This document shows positions 1 through 7,412 of a DNA stretch of 42,251 bases, piece after piece. Every line of letters starts with the position of its first letter. Position 1 is the stretch's first letter. A program made the translations under genes and the position numbers. The stretch is from Defluviitaleaceae bacterium (GTDB lineage: Bacteria > Bacillota > Clostridia > Lachnospirales > WQUN01): assembly GCA_009781725.1 (NCBI GenBank), contig WQVF01000030.1:1-42251 (forward strand), in the 5' to 3' direction. Under the pieces are notes generated by a model. It worked only from the letters and a program-made list of their open reading frames with translations. It did not search any database and was not told the DNA's origin.

Positions 1-1
1 C

Positions 2-97
2 CCAACGTCGAACCCCACATCAAACCCGACGTCAAACCCGACATCGAATCCAACATCAAATCCGACGTCAAATCCAACATCGAACCCAACGTCACCT
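2..97 (+). repeat. 12-bp tandem repeat encoding a (Pro-Thr-Ser-Asn)n linker
   Basis: About eight in-frame 12-bp units (consensus CCNACRTCRAAY) encode PTSN. The third codon positions vary between units, and the last unit ends PTSP. It is a flexible extracellular linker between whatever lies upstream and the BACON-like domain. The array continues off the left edge of the window. Confidence 0.85.
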
Positions 98-1477
98 CCA
101 GGCGGGTCAACACCCACACCAACTCCGGGCCCACCAACATTGAGCTTTAGCCCATCCAATGTGGCACCATGGAATGGGTCAGAATGGAGAGTCCCTGGCG
201 CACAGGGCACAACTAGGGCAACTGTCGTAGCGAATCAAAGTTGGAATGTGACTCAAACCTACGGCACTGGAAACTGGGTGAGAGCAGAGCGCTCAGGAGA
301 ATCTCTTGAAATCATAGTTTCACAGCCAAACCGTACCGGCAATATCCGCAGCGCAACATTTACCGTCAGGTCAGGGGCCCTGTATGAGGTCCTTCGTATA
401 GCGCAATTGCCTGCACCGGTTACCATAAGAGGTACAAGGGTTATTGAGAACAATGACTTTAATGGATATATAGATGTAAGGGGCAACGCAACATCTACTC
501 TTATTGAGTATATAAGCAAAGGTGCCGCAGATAGGCCGATATGGAACTTTGTACACCAAAGGGATAATATTTTTGCTATCCGAAATGCATCAACCGGGCG
601 TTATTTTACACAAACCGGGAGTGCCCTTACTCATGAAGCAATGCTTCCTAGAACAGGGTCGGCATATGACGACAGACAGAGCTGGATACTAATACCACAG
701 GCAAATGGCTCATATCGAATCCGCAGTGTTTCCCAGAGCACGTTGTACGTTACCCAAGTGGCCACAAGTGTGTCTCTTATGACCAGCGGCGCAGCTGCTC
801 AAGATAGGCAAGAGTTTAGGATTGGGTATATTTGGAATGTTGCCGGTCATTATGCCACTGACGGATATACTCCAAACGGTGTTGGATTTTGGCCAGGGGA
901 TGTTACTATCCAGCTCATACCAGTTGGCGAACAACCTCCTGGGTTTCATTTTGCAACAAGAATGAATACAGCACGTAGTACTTGGATGAATGTGCTGGAT
1001 GTAAGGATTGTTGAAACTAATGTCACGGCAAGTGCAAACATCAGGGTATTTGGGGGCAATAGACACGAGGTTATAGAACGTGTAAGACGAACAGAACCTT
1101 TTGATGTTGATGACTTTCGGTATGGCTTTGCTGACGTAGCCGCATCGATAAGGGGGGCTGGTACTCGAGTAGACACAATCCAAGCTGGTGGTGCTGCGCG
1201 AGGTGTATTTAGAATGTCAGGTATTGGTGCAGAAACAGCACTGGAAATAGGTGTATTTACAGACTCTGGAAGACCTAATACATTTGACCCGTTCAACATC
1301 ATATTTGCAGAAATGGCAGCTATACATGAGTTAGGCCATGCACTCGGATATTTTGGGCATTCACCTAATCCTAATGACGTTATGTTGGGTAATATAGGAC
1401 GACGCCCTGTTCCACATGTAATACTACGCCCAGCCGAGATAGAGCACTTAAGGCAGGCCTATCGATATAGACGTTGA
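2..1477 (+). CDS. Secreted BACON / lectin-like / matrixin-type metalloprotease (5' end outside window)
   Basis: The reading frame is open from base 2, so the start lies upstream and only the C-terminal part is present. It opens with about eight Pro-Thr-Ser-Asn units encoded by a 12-bp tandem repeat (2-97), then a Pro/Thr/Gly linker. Numbering from the TTG codon at 140 as residue 1, residues 1-92 look like a BACON domain, with paired tryptophans and a late VSQPNRTGNIRSATFTV-like strand. Residues 95-230 resemble a ricin-B-like lectin fold. The C-terminal part ends in HELGHALGYFGH (396-407) followed by Met415, the zinc motif and probable Met-turn of matrixin-like (M10) metallopeptidases. H396, H400 and H407 would bind zinc and E397 would be the base. 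I infer an exported enzyme that binds a glycan or matrix and cuts protein. The peptidase call is firm; the two binding domains are less certain. Confidence 0.8.
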   Translation, partial: PTSNPTSNPTSNPTSNPTSNPTSNPTSNPTSPPGGSTPTPTPGPPTLSFSPSNVAPWNGSEWRVPGAQGTTRATVVANQSWNVTQTYGTGNWVRAERSGESLEIIVSQPNRTGNIRSATFTVRSGALYEVLRIAQLPAPVTIRGTRVIENNDFNGYIDVRGNATSTLIEYISKGAADRPIWNFVHQRDNIFAIRNASTGRYFTQTGSALTHEAMLPRTGSAYDDRQSWILIPQANGSYRIRSVSQSTLYVTQVATSVSLMTSGAAAQDRQEFRIGYIWNVAGHYATDGYTPNGVGFWPGDVTIQLIPVGEQPPGFHFATRMNTARSTWMNVLDVRIVETNVTASANIRVFGGNRHEVIERVRRTEPFDVDDFRYGFADVAASIRGAGTRVDTIQAGGAARGVFRMSGIGAETALEIGVFTDSGRPNTFDPFNIIFAEMAAIHELGHALGYFGHSPNPNDVMLGNIGRRPVPHVILRPAEIEHLRQAYRYRR

Positions 1478-1538
1478 GATGAAGGAATTTAACTAGACGT
1501 TTATTCGTTTATTCGATTATCGAAGGGAGTAGGCTATA

Positions 1539-3356
1539 ATGAGGAAAAAGCATTTGTTAATAGTTTTGGGTGCATTGTTTATAGGTATTTTCTTTATAAG
1601 TGCGTTTAGCTCACACCGTCCATATAGTGCCCATATGCATTCGATATGGTCACGTAATCGTGAAGTATCAGCGGCACCCGGCAGTAGCGCGGTTATGGGT
1701 ATGACGTGCTGTCATGGTTCCCGGCGGACATTTGAGTCTGTTATTGAGAGAGCGACAGATGTTGTGGTGGCAGAGTTTGTAGCGCGGAGGCCATTCGGAC
1801 TTCGTGCGTCAGAGTATGAGTTTATTGTCCATGACCGCATAATTGGTAATGCTGCCGATACAATATTTGTATATATTATATACGATGAAATGCAGCATAG
1901 ATTTGTTGATCCTAATCTTCAGTTTTCTACAGATACACAATATTTATTGGCACTAATAAAGGATAATAACATCTATTCCACTCTTCATTATGATGGATTC
2001 CTTTTTGTTAATGACCTTATTCTTGACTTGAATAACCCGTCAAGGAGCACTATGCACAATCAACCGCTGTCATTATTTTCGCAAATGAATTTTGACAGTG
2101 TTGGACTTACAAGTGAGCATATTATTTCGTATGTGCGAACTTTGCCTAATAACCCTCACCATAGAGTTGATAGAGTGTTTATTACAACAGACAACCTGAG
2201 GGATATCATAACAGGGTCGCCGTATGTGCTGGTTGTTGAGATAACGGAGCCGATTAGCATGTCAAGTGACTTCCCACATCGTGCAGATATAATATTCACA
2301 GATATTTATCTGACTACCGTGGTCGAGGTATTAAAAGGTGATTTGCGAGTTGGAGATTTAGTAGATATTATCTTTTTTGGTGATACGGTATTCCCTGGTG
2401 AGACACATATAGTATCAGTTGCGCCAAGTAGTGGAAGCCCATATTTTCAAGTATTCACCTCCAGCCACAGTCTCCACAGCCTAGACCAGCGGGACGAAAT
2501 AATGGCAATAATCCGAGGCCCAAGCCGCCCCGCAACCAGCTCTTCAGCTACGCCGACCCCATCCCCAACCCCCGAGCCATCACCCACGCCAACACCAACC
2601 CCCGTACCCGTGCCAGCCGGCCCTTCAAGGTTTAGTGCATCACCATACGACCCAGATATACCCGGAACTATGAGGCTGGAAAACCTATCAATCGACTTAC
2701 CAGAGGATTTTGTATCCGCAAAGCTTGAGATTGACGAACTCAACGGTATGTTCTTGCAAGATGAGATGCATCGCTTGATAGCAAATGCAGGTATTTTTCT
2801 TGCTCATTCTCTTATTAGCGTATATGTAGGCGATTTAGATCTAAGTGATGAGCAGCTGTTGATGTTTAGAGGTTTTGAGGTTAACCCAAACAATGGAGAG
2901 TACACAATCATCCCTGGCAGTTTTTCAGCAGACCGGGATTATTTCTACTTTGAGTTTATGGGCTCAGGGATTATCGGGGCTATATTCTACGAGCTGCCTA
3001 CACCCCTTTTGCGCCTGACAATTAACCAATACCGCTACTATTATCGCGGCACCCAACAAACAAGCGATGCCGCTCCCTTCATCACCCAAAACCGCACCAT
3101 GGTACCTATACGCTTGGTATCTGAAGCCCTAGGCGCAACCCCGCGCTGGGACAGGTCAAACCGCACTGCGTATATCTATTATAATGACACAGTGCTTCGC
3201 TTGCCTGTGGGTGAGCCGCTGCCCGATGAGATGGGTACACCAATGTTGCGTAATAATCGTGTACTGGTACCTCTCCGCTTTGTAATCGAGAACTTTGATG
3301 CCTTTACTTTCTGGGATAGGGAGTTGCGAGAAGTTACGGTTTATGTTTTGGATTAA
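1539..3356 (+). CDS. Exported protein with Pro/Thr linker and C-terminal stalk (copper amine oxidase N-terminal-like) domain
   Basis: ATG at 1539 has GAAGGGAG about 9 nt upstream. Residues 1-25 form a signal peptide (MRKKH, then a hydrophobic core). Residues 55-330 appear to hold two related modules, the second with VVEVLKGDLRVGDLVDI; a similar segment occurs in the BspA-like protein at 39197-41413. A Pro/Thr/Ser linker (about 332-357) separates these from the rest. The C-terminal 105 residues match the copper amine oxidase N-terminal-like stalk domain of Clostridia: a fixed-spacing RTMVPIRLVSEALGA, a WDR...AYIYY strand pair, then NNRVLVPLRFVIE. That domain is usually an extracellular structural module and not an oxidase. 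The C-terminal about 180 residues recur almost unchanged at 41587-42141. The likely role is cell-surface binding; no catalytic residues were recognised. Confidence 0.75.
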   Translation: MRKKHLLIVLGALFIGIFFISAFSSHRPYSAHMHSIWSRNREVSAAPGSSAVMGMTCCHGSRRTFESVIERATDVVVAEFVARRPFGLRASEYEFIVHDRIIGNAADTIFVYIIYDEMQHRFVDPNLQFSTDTQYLLALIKDNNIYSTLHYDGFLFVNDLILDLNNPSRSTMHNQPLSLFSQMNFDSVGLTSEHIISYVRTLPNNPHHRVDRVFITTDNLRDIITGSPYVLVVEITEPISMSSDFPHRADIIFTDIYLTTVVEVLKGDLRVGDLVDIIFFGDTVFPGETHIVSVAPSSGSPYFQVFTSSHSLHSLDQRDEIMAIIRGPSRPATSSSATPTPSPTPEPSPTPTPTPVPVPAGPSRFSASPYDPDIPGTMRLENLSIDLPEDFVSAKLEIDELNGMFLQDEMHRLIANAGIFLAHSLISVYVGDLDLSDEQLLMFRGFEVNPNNGEYTIIPGSFSADRDYFYFEFMGSGIIGAIFYELPTPLLRLTINQYRYYYRGTQQTSDAAPFITQNRTMVPIRLVSEALGATPRWDRSNRTAYIYYNDTVLRLPVGEPLPDEMGTPMLRNNRVLVPLRFVIENFDAFTFWDRELREVTVYVLD

Positions 3357-3380
3357 GTGATTTGTATTTATGCAAAGCCT

Positions 3381-3457
3381 GTCATTGCGAGCAACGCGAA
3401 GCAATCCAAAAGGTTTGTTTTGCTGGATTGCTTCGTCGCTTCGCTCCTCGCAATAAC
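3381..3457. repeat. Dispersed palindromic repeat (TTGCGAGC...GCTCCTCGCAA type)
   Basis: Arms at 3381-3408 and 3424-3457 are inverted copies around a short AT-rich loop; the core reads CATTGCGAGC...GAAGCAATCC. Palindromes with this core are common in intergenic DNA of many unrelated bacteria. It sits between the convergent ends of the stalk-domain gene and the HipA-like gene, where it could also fold into a bidirectional transcript-ending hairpin. Confidence 0.75.
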
Positions 3458-3475
3458 GTTGCGTCTGTTTCCTAT

Positions 3476-4609
3476 TTAAGAAGAGGCCCACTTTGCTGCA
3501 TTAACTGTTTCGGCACGGTCAACTATTATTTTTGCAATAGCATCACGACGGGCATCGTCAACGGGTGCTGATTTCATTAAAATTGCGACCACTGCATCTT
3601 TTATTCCCTGTAATTTATCTATGTCAAACCACTCCAACCCTGCATATTTTAATTGCTCTTCATGAGAGGAATGAAATGGCTTGCATTCGATTTTCTGCCC
3701 CACTCGCGGCGAGTTATACCACAGGGACGTTCCGCTATCAAAAATAGGGGCCGGGCCAATCCATTCCAAGGTATCTGCATTGCGGATAAAGCCGAAATTA
3801 TTGTAATGCCTATCTTCATTGCCAATAATGTAATCAATTACAATCATCTGATATATAGCGTTGTGAACATCCGGGATACCAAGGTTTACGCAGCATCTTA
3901 CCAGGTGTGCAAGATGGGTTTCATGATTAACCTTTTCCAAAGTCCCTTTTACACGCCAAGCCGGTACTAGCTCCGTGGATGGGGTAACAAAATTTTCGCA
4001 TAGGGAAAATGGCTTATCATCTTGAAAGGTCAGGCTGTACCCAATATGAGGGATACCGAGTCTTTCCATAATTTCACTTGCGATGACCTCATTAAACGGC
4101 TCCTGCTGAAAGACCCCGCTTCCCCCTTTCATCAGGTACCGCTTCCCGTCTATGATAATCCACTTTTTTCTGAGCCATCCATCTGATGTATTATCCGGTG
4201 AAATGAAGTCTATCTGCCGGTTTACTTTATTCCCAAAAAGCATCTCACCAACATCTACTGAGAAATCATTACTAAAGAAATTTATGTCAGACCAATTCAA
4301 ACCCGAGCCCTTTGGGCATATCCAGTACTGATCCGAAAGGCTTAACCCCAGGCATTTTTCAATTAACATAGATGATGATGTTACATCCATTATCATCAGT
4401 GCATCCCGTAGCCCATCCCGACTTGCCGGTATAGAGCGTCCGAGCCACCAATCATTGAATCCCTTACGGTCTATCCCGGATGCATACGTATGAACACCAA
4501 TAGGAATACGTCTTTCATCATAAACTGTCCCAAGCTTTGCAATAAAGCCGGTTTCATCAATGACCATATCCACAACAGGGATATCCTTGTGCATTAATAT
4601 ATATTCCAT
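3476..4609 (-). CDS. HipA-like kinase-fold protein
   Basis: The start is taken as the ATG at 4609 because AGGAG lies 7 nt upstream; an in-frame ATG at 4627 adds six residues but has no such site. The product is 377 aa. It has the HipA/PI-kinase-like signature: Lys161 in GKRYLMKGG (ATP-binding lysine), the catalytic loop DYIIGNEDRHYNNFGF at 259-274 with D266 and N271/N272, and IFDSG at 289-293 as the metal-binding DFG equivalent. The N-terminal about 120 residues are not typical of E. coli HipA. No HipB-like HTH gene is adjacent, so a classical hipBA toxin-antitoxin unit is not supported. Such stand-alone proteins in Clostridia are often annotated excisionase or HipA-domain protein. A Ser/Thr kinase activity is plausible; the substrate is unknown. 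Confidence 0.75.
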   Translation of the reverse strand: MEYILMHKDIPVVDMVIDETGFIAKLGTVYDERRIPIGVHTYASGIDRKGFNDWWLGRSIPASRDGLRDALMIMDVTSSSMLIEKCLGLSLSDQYWICPKGSGLNWSDINFFSNDFSVDVGEMLFGNKVNRQIDFISPDNTSDGWLRKKWIIIDGKRYLMKGGSGVFQQEPFNEVIASEIMERLGIPHIGYSLTFQDDKPFSLCENFVTPSTELVPAWRVKGTLEKVNHETHLAHLVRCCVNLGIPDVHNAIYQMIVIDYIIGNEDRHYNNFGFIRNADTLEWIGPAPIFDSGTSLWYNSPRVGQKIECKPFHSSHEEQLKYAGLEWFDIDKLQGIKDAVVAILMKSAPVDDARRDAIAKIIVDRAETVNAAKWASS

Positions 4610-4640
4610 AGGAATTCTCCTCTTCATAATTTATCCATTG

Positions 4641-4707
4641 GACCTCTTCTGAAATAGGGAAAACAAGCTTGAAGTGCAGCTTGTTTTGCCCTGTTTCAGA
4701 AGAAGTC
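4641..4707. repeat. Large palindrome, copy 1 (arms CCTCTTCTGAAATAG...)
   Basis: The 30-nt arms at 4641-4670 and 4678-4707 are inverted copies with two mismatches and one bulge, around a 7-8 nt loop. A second copy with nearly the same arms lies at 24857-24922, in front of the arsR-hgcAB operon. Here it lies between the HipA-like gene and the BlaI-like gene. It looks like a small mobile palindrome (MITE or REP-like). Confidence 0.8.
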
Positions 4708-4749
4708 TATTTGAATACTTTCCCTTAAAAAAAGGTCCCTGTCAAGATA

Positions 4750-4778
4750 TTGACAAATGAATTCTATCGCAGTAGAAT
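4750..4778 (+). promoter_or_regulatory. Sigma-A promoter of the BlaI/M56 operon
   Basis: TTGACA at 4750-4755 and TAGAAT at 4773-4778 are separated by 17 bp. The -10 box is also the right half of the first operator dyad, so repressor binding would block it. Confidence 0.8.
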
Positions 4779-4807
4779 GGCATCGTAGAATTCTACTGCA
4801 TTAGAAT
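4761..4807 (+). promoter_or_regulatory. Twin operator dyads for the BlaI-like repressor
   Basis: Two 18-bp dyads, ATTCTA-N6-TAGAAT, lie at 4761-4778 and 4790-4807, with centres 29 bp apart (about three helical turns). The half-sites are perfect in both. BlaI/MecI/CopY repressors bind such dyads as dimers, often in pairs, so autorepression is likely. Assignment to this repressor is by position. Confidence 0.75.
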
Positions 4808-4828
4808 ATGTCGGCAAAGGAGGTGTCT

Positions 4829-5188
4829 ATGGCCATTAAGCTATTTGATTCTGAACTCAAAGTCATGGAAATTCTGTGGCGAGAGGGTGACACAACGGCC
4901 AAACGACTTGCGGAAATCTTGGGGGAGGAAATAGGCTGGAGCAAAACCACCACCTACACCATTATCAAACGCTGTCTCGAAAAAGGTGCTATCCAGCGGC
5001 GTGACCCAAATTGGCTCTGCCATCCCCTTGTTACAATGGAAGAAGCCCGGGAATATGAAACCTCCGAGCTTATCAGCAAAATGTATGATGGTGCTCCGGA
5101 CCAGCTTATTGCGTCACTTTTGAGCAGCAAGCTTCTCTCTAAAGATGAAATCCAGCGTCTAAAGCAGGTTGTTCTTAACATGGAATGA
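4829..5188 (+). CDS. BlaI/MecI/CopY-family transcriptional repressor
   Basis: The start is the ATG at 4829, with AAAGGAGG 5 nt upstream; an ATG at 4808 inside the operator would add seven residues. The product is 119 aa, the normal BlaI length. It has the winged-helix core LFDSELKVMEILWREG, a recognition helix near GWSKTTTYTIIKRCLEKG, and a C-terminal dimerisation helix pair. In this family a partner M56 metalloprotease inactivates the repressor after a surface signal; that partner starts 10 bp downstream. Confidence 0.88.
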   Translation: MAIKLFDSELKVMEILWREGDTTAKRLAEILGEEIGWSKTTTYTIIKRCLEKGAIQRRDPNWLCHPLVTMEEAREYETSELISKMYDGAPDQLIASLLSSKLLSKDEIQRLKQVVLNME

Positions 5189-5198
5189 GGTGGCAGAT

Positions 5199-6476
5199 AT
5201 GAGTATTTTCCAAATGAGCATATCCGCTGCAATCCTTATTCTGGTGATTGTTGTAATCCGGGCACTTGCAGTACACAAGCTGCCTAAGAAAACCTTCTTA
5301 CTGTTCTGGGGTCTGATGCTGTTTAGGCTGTTGATTCCCTTTTCTATTCCGATGCCACTTGGTATGCCATCGTTAATTGACAGGACAATGGAGCTGATAA
5401 TGGACACAACACAAACCACAGGCCCTTATATCGGTACACTTCCAACAATGCCCTTATTAGCCGATATATCGGAAGGCATGCAAACCTCCTTATTGCCATC
5501 TATCAGAGTGGCATGGGCCATTGGCATGGCTGGTTTAGCTATGTTCTTCTTTGTTACACATTTGCGCTGCCGCAGGGAGTATAGGACTGCGTTACCTCTT
5601 GAGAATGACTATGTCAATAGATGGTTGAACGCACAAAAACTAAGGCGTACCATTCAGGTCAAATTTTCAGACATGATAAACACCCCCATGACCTACGGGA
5701 TTTTTAAGCCTGTAATTCTTTTCCCTAAAAACACGGATTGGCAAAACAAGGCCAATCTACGATATGTGCTTGCCCATGAATTGGCCCATATAAGGCAATT
5801 TGATATTTTGACCAAGTGGCTCCTTGCCGCCGTACTATGCATCCATTGGTTTAACCCTATGGTATGGGTTATGTATGTATTGGCCAACCGTGATATTGAG
5901 GCTGCCTGCGACGAAACTGTGGTGCGGACCTTTGGGGAAACAACAAAATCTGCCTATGCTTTTGCTCTCATAGCTATGGAGGAGAGTAGAAGCATCTTTT
6001 CCCCCATTTATACTAACTTCGCAAAAAATGCGATTAATGAAAGGATTAATGCGATTATGAAACTTAAAAAACGCTCTATGCTAAGCATAATTTTGGCTGC
6101 TGTACTGGTATCGGCATTGGTAATCGGCACATTGGTTGTCAGTGCCCAGACCGATGGAATGTATCAGGATTATGACACTGACGACTACTATCCCACCCTC
6201 TATGTCCCCGAGGAAATTGAGGATGAGCACGTACCAGAAGAGCCATATGACTATGAAGCCGATGAAGCTGACGAAACCATGTACTTTGGTGAGTATTTAT
6301 ATCCTTCTTGCCTTAATGACAGGGTTATCGCAAACTTTGAAGAAGGAACTGCCAGCGTTACTTTGCTGGAATGCGGAACTGTTGTTATGAGCGGATTTTA
6401 TTACGATGACCATAGCACCTTGCTACGTTTACTCGAAGAGGCTGAGAGTATGTTTCCTGAGTTTTGGACCGACTGA
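5199..6476 (+). CDS. BlaR1-like M56 family membrane metalloprotease without a penicillin-binding sensor
   Basis: The ATG at 5199 has GAGGTGG 6 nt upstream. Several membrane segments in the first about 125 residues are followed by the cytoplasmic zinc protease motif HELAH (193-197) and downstream NRDIEAACDE, typical of peptidase M56. A last membrane segment (about residues 287-311) leads to a short, acidic and Tyr-rich outer domain of about 110 residues. The beta-lactam-binding sensor domain of true BlaR1 is missing, so the signal is something else. Expected role: sense an outer stimulus and cleave the BlaI-like repressor encoded just upstream. Confidence 0.83.
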   Translation: MSIFQMSISAAILILVIVVIRALAVHKLPKKTFLLFWGLMLFRLLIPFSIPMPLGMPSLIDRTMELIMDTTQTTGPYIGTLPTMPLLADISEGMQTSLLPSIRVAWAIGMAGLAMFFFVTHLRCRREYRTALPLENDYVNRWLNAQKLRRTIQVKFSDMINTPMTYGIFKPVILFPKNTDWQNKANLRYVLAHELAHIRQFDILTKWLLAAVLCIHWFNPMVWVMYVLANRDIEAACDETVVRTFGETTKSAYAFALIAMEESRSIFSPIYTNFAKNAINERINAIMKLKKRSMLSIILAAVLVSALVIGTLVVSAQTDGMYQDYDTDDYYPTLYVPEEIEDEHVPEEPYDYEADEADETMYFGEYLYPSCLNDRVIANFEEGTASVTLLECGTVVMSGFYYDDHSTLLRLLEEAESMFPEFWTD

Positions 6477-6494
6477 CAAATAACACTCATATAC

Positions 6495-6531
6495 AAAAAG
6501 ACAGGTGCCCACACCGGGCACCTGTCTTTTT
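6495..6531 (+). terminator. Rho-independent terminator after the M56 gene
   Basis: A perfect 16-bp stem (6495-6510 with 6516-6531) has a 5-nt loop and ends in a T tract. The matching A tract on the left means it could also work on the other strand. Confidence 0.9.
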
Positions 6532-6581
6532 GTTTTCTACTCTATCCACATTATAACACAAAGTCGAAAAAAATATAAGAC

Positions 6582-6609
6582 TTGTAATCTTCGCCTTCCG
6601 TTCTATAAT
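6582..6609 (+). promoter_or_regulatory. Probable promoter of the glycerophosphodiesterase-helD operon
   Basis: TTGTAA at 6582-6587 and TATAAT at 6604-6609 have a 16-bp spacer. The start codon is at 6681, leaving a leader of about 65 nt that contains a hairpin. Confidence 0.6.
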
Positions 6610-6627
6610 TCCTTTAATATTAAGAGT

Positions 6628-6656
6628 GAGTGGGAGCGGCGTAGCCACTCCCACTC
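6628..6656 (+). other. Leader hairpin before the glycerophosphodiesterase gene
   Basis: GAGTGGGAG...CTCCCACTC arms with an inner GGC/GCC pair form a strong 13-pair stem with one mismatch. No T tract follows. It may stabilise the mRNA or affect translation; no known riboswitch was recognised. Confidence 0.5.
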
Positions 6657-6680
6657 GAAACAGAGATATAGGGGGACTCT

Positions 6681-7412
6681 ATGCAAACAAAAATTATCGC
6701 CCACAGAGGGGCATCGGCATATTTGCCTGAAAACACCCTCCCGGCCTTTCAGTTGGCCATGGAACAAGGCGCAAAGGGCTTCGAATTGGATATACATCTT
6801 ACAAAGGACGACCATGTTGTCGTAGCCCATGACCTAACCTTGGAACGGGTTTCTAATGGAACCGGCCGGATTTGCGATTACAACTTGGCAGAGCTAAGGG
6901 AGCTGGACTTTGGCAATCATGCCACATTGCCAACTTTGGCAGAGGTATACGCATTGGTTGCGGATACAAATCTTACGATAAACGTCGAGCTCAAAACCAC
7001 CGAAGAACTCTACCCCGCCATGCCAGAAAAGCTTATTAGACTTGAAAAGGAGTACGGAATAGAAGACCGGGTACTGTATTCCTCTTTCAACCATTATTCC
7101 CTATTGGCCATACGACAGCATAATAAAGACGCTGGGATTGGCATATTATACGATTTAGGATTGGTTGACCCTTGGGTTTATGCAAAACAGCTTGGGGCAA
7201 ATGCAATCCATCCACATTATAAGATAATTGCTGCACTGCCGGAAACCGTGGCTCGCTGCCATAAAGAGGGCATCCAGGTAAATATCTGGACAGTAGATGA
7301 CCCACAGGCCATTAAATACATGCTCAGTCTAGGGGTGGATAATCTGATAACCAATGTCCCGGATGTGGCTATAAAAATTCTAAAGGAGCAAACACATGAC
7401 AGACCCATATGA
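6681..7412 (+). CDS. Glycerophosphodiester phosphodiesterase
   Basis: The 243-aa product is the usual length for a bacterial cytoplasmic GDPD. It shows AHRGAS with H8 and R9, PENT at 16-19, ELD with E35 and D37, and VVAHD with H50, the metal and catalytic residues of the family. No signal peptide is present, so it should act inside the cell, releasing glycerol-3-phosphate from deacylated phospholipids. A G-rich site precedes the ATG at 6681. Its end overlaps the helicase gene by 17 bp, so the two are probably translationally coupled. Confidence 0.88.
   Translation: MQTKIIAHRGASAYLPENTLPAFQLAMEQGAKGFELDIHLTKDDHVVVAHDLTLERVSNGTGRICDYNLAELRELDFGNHATLPTLAEVYALVADTNLTINVELKTTEELYPAMPEKLIRLEKEYGIEDRVLYSSFNHYSLLAIRQHNKDAGIGILYDLGLVDPWVYAKQLGANAIHPHYKIIAALPETVARCHKEGIQVNIWTVDDPQAIKYMLSLGVDNLITNVPDVAIKILKEQTHDRPI

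Noticed and set aside
3362-3571. Short plus-strand ORF reading CHCEQREAIQ
   Set aside because: It is the translation of a palindromic repeat and has no ribosome binding site.
3476-4609. hipBA toxin-antitoxin pair
   Set aside because: No HipB-like HTH gene adjoins the HipA-like gene.
4641-4707. Classical terminator for the BlaI region
   Set aside because: The arm sequence recurs at 24857 with no T tract, so it is better read as a dispersed repeat, though it may still block transcription.
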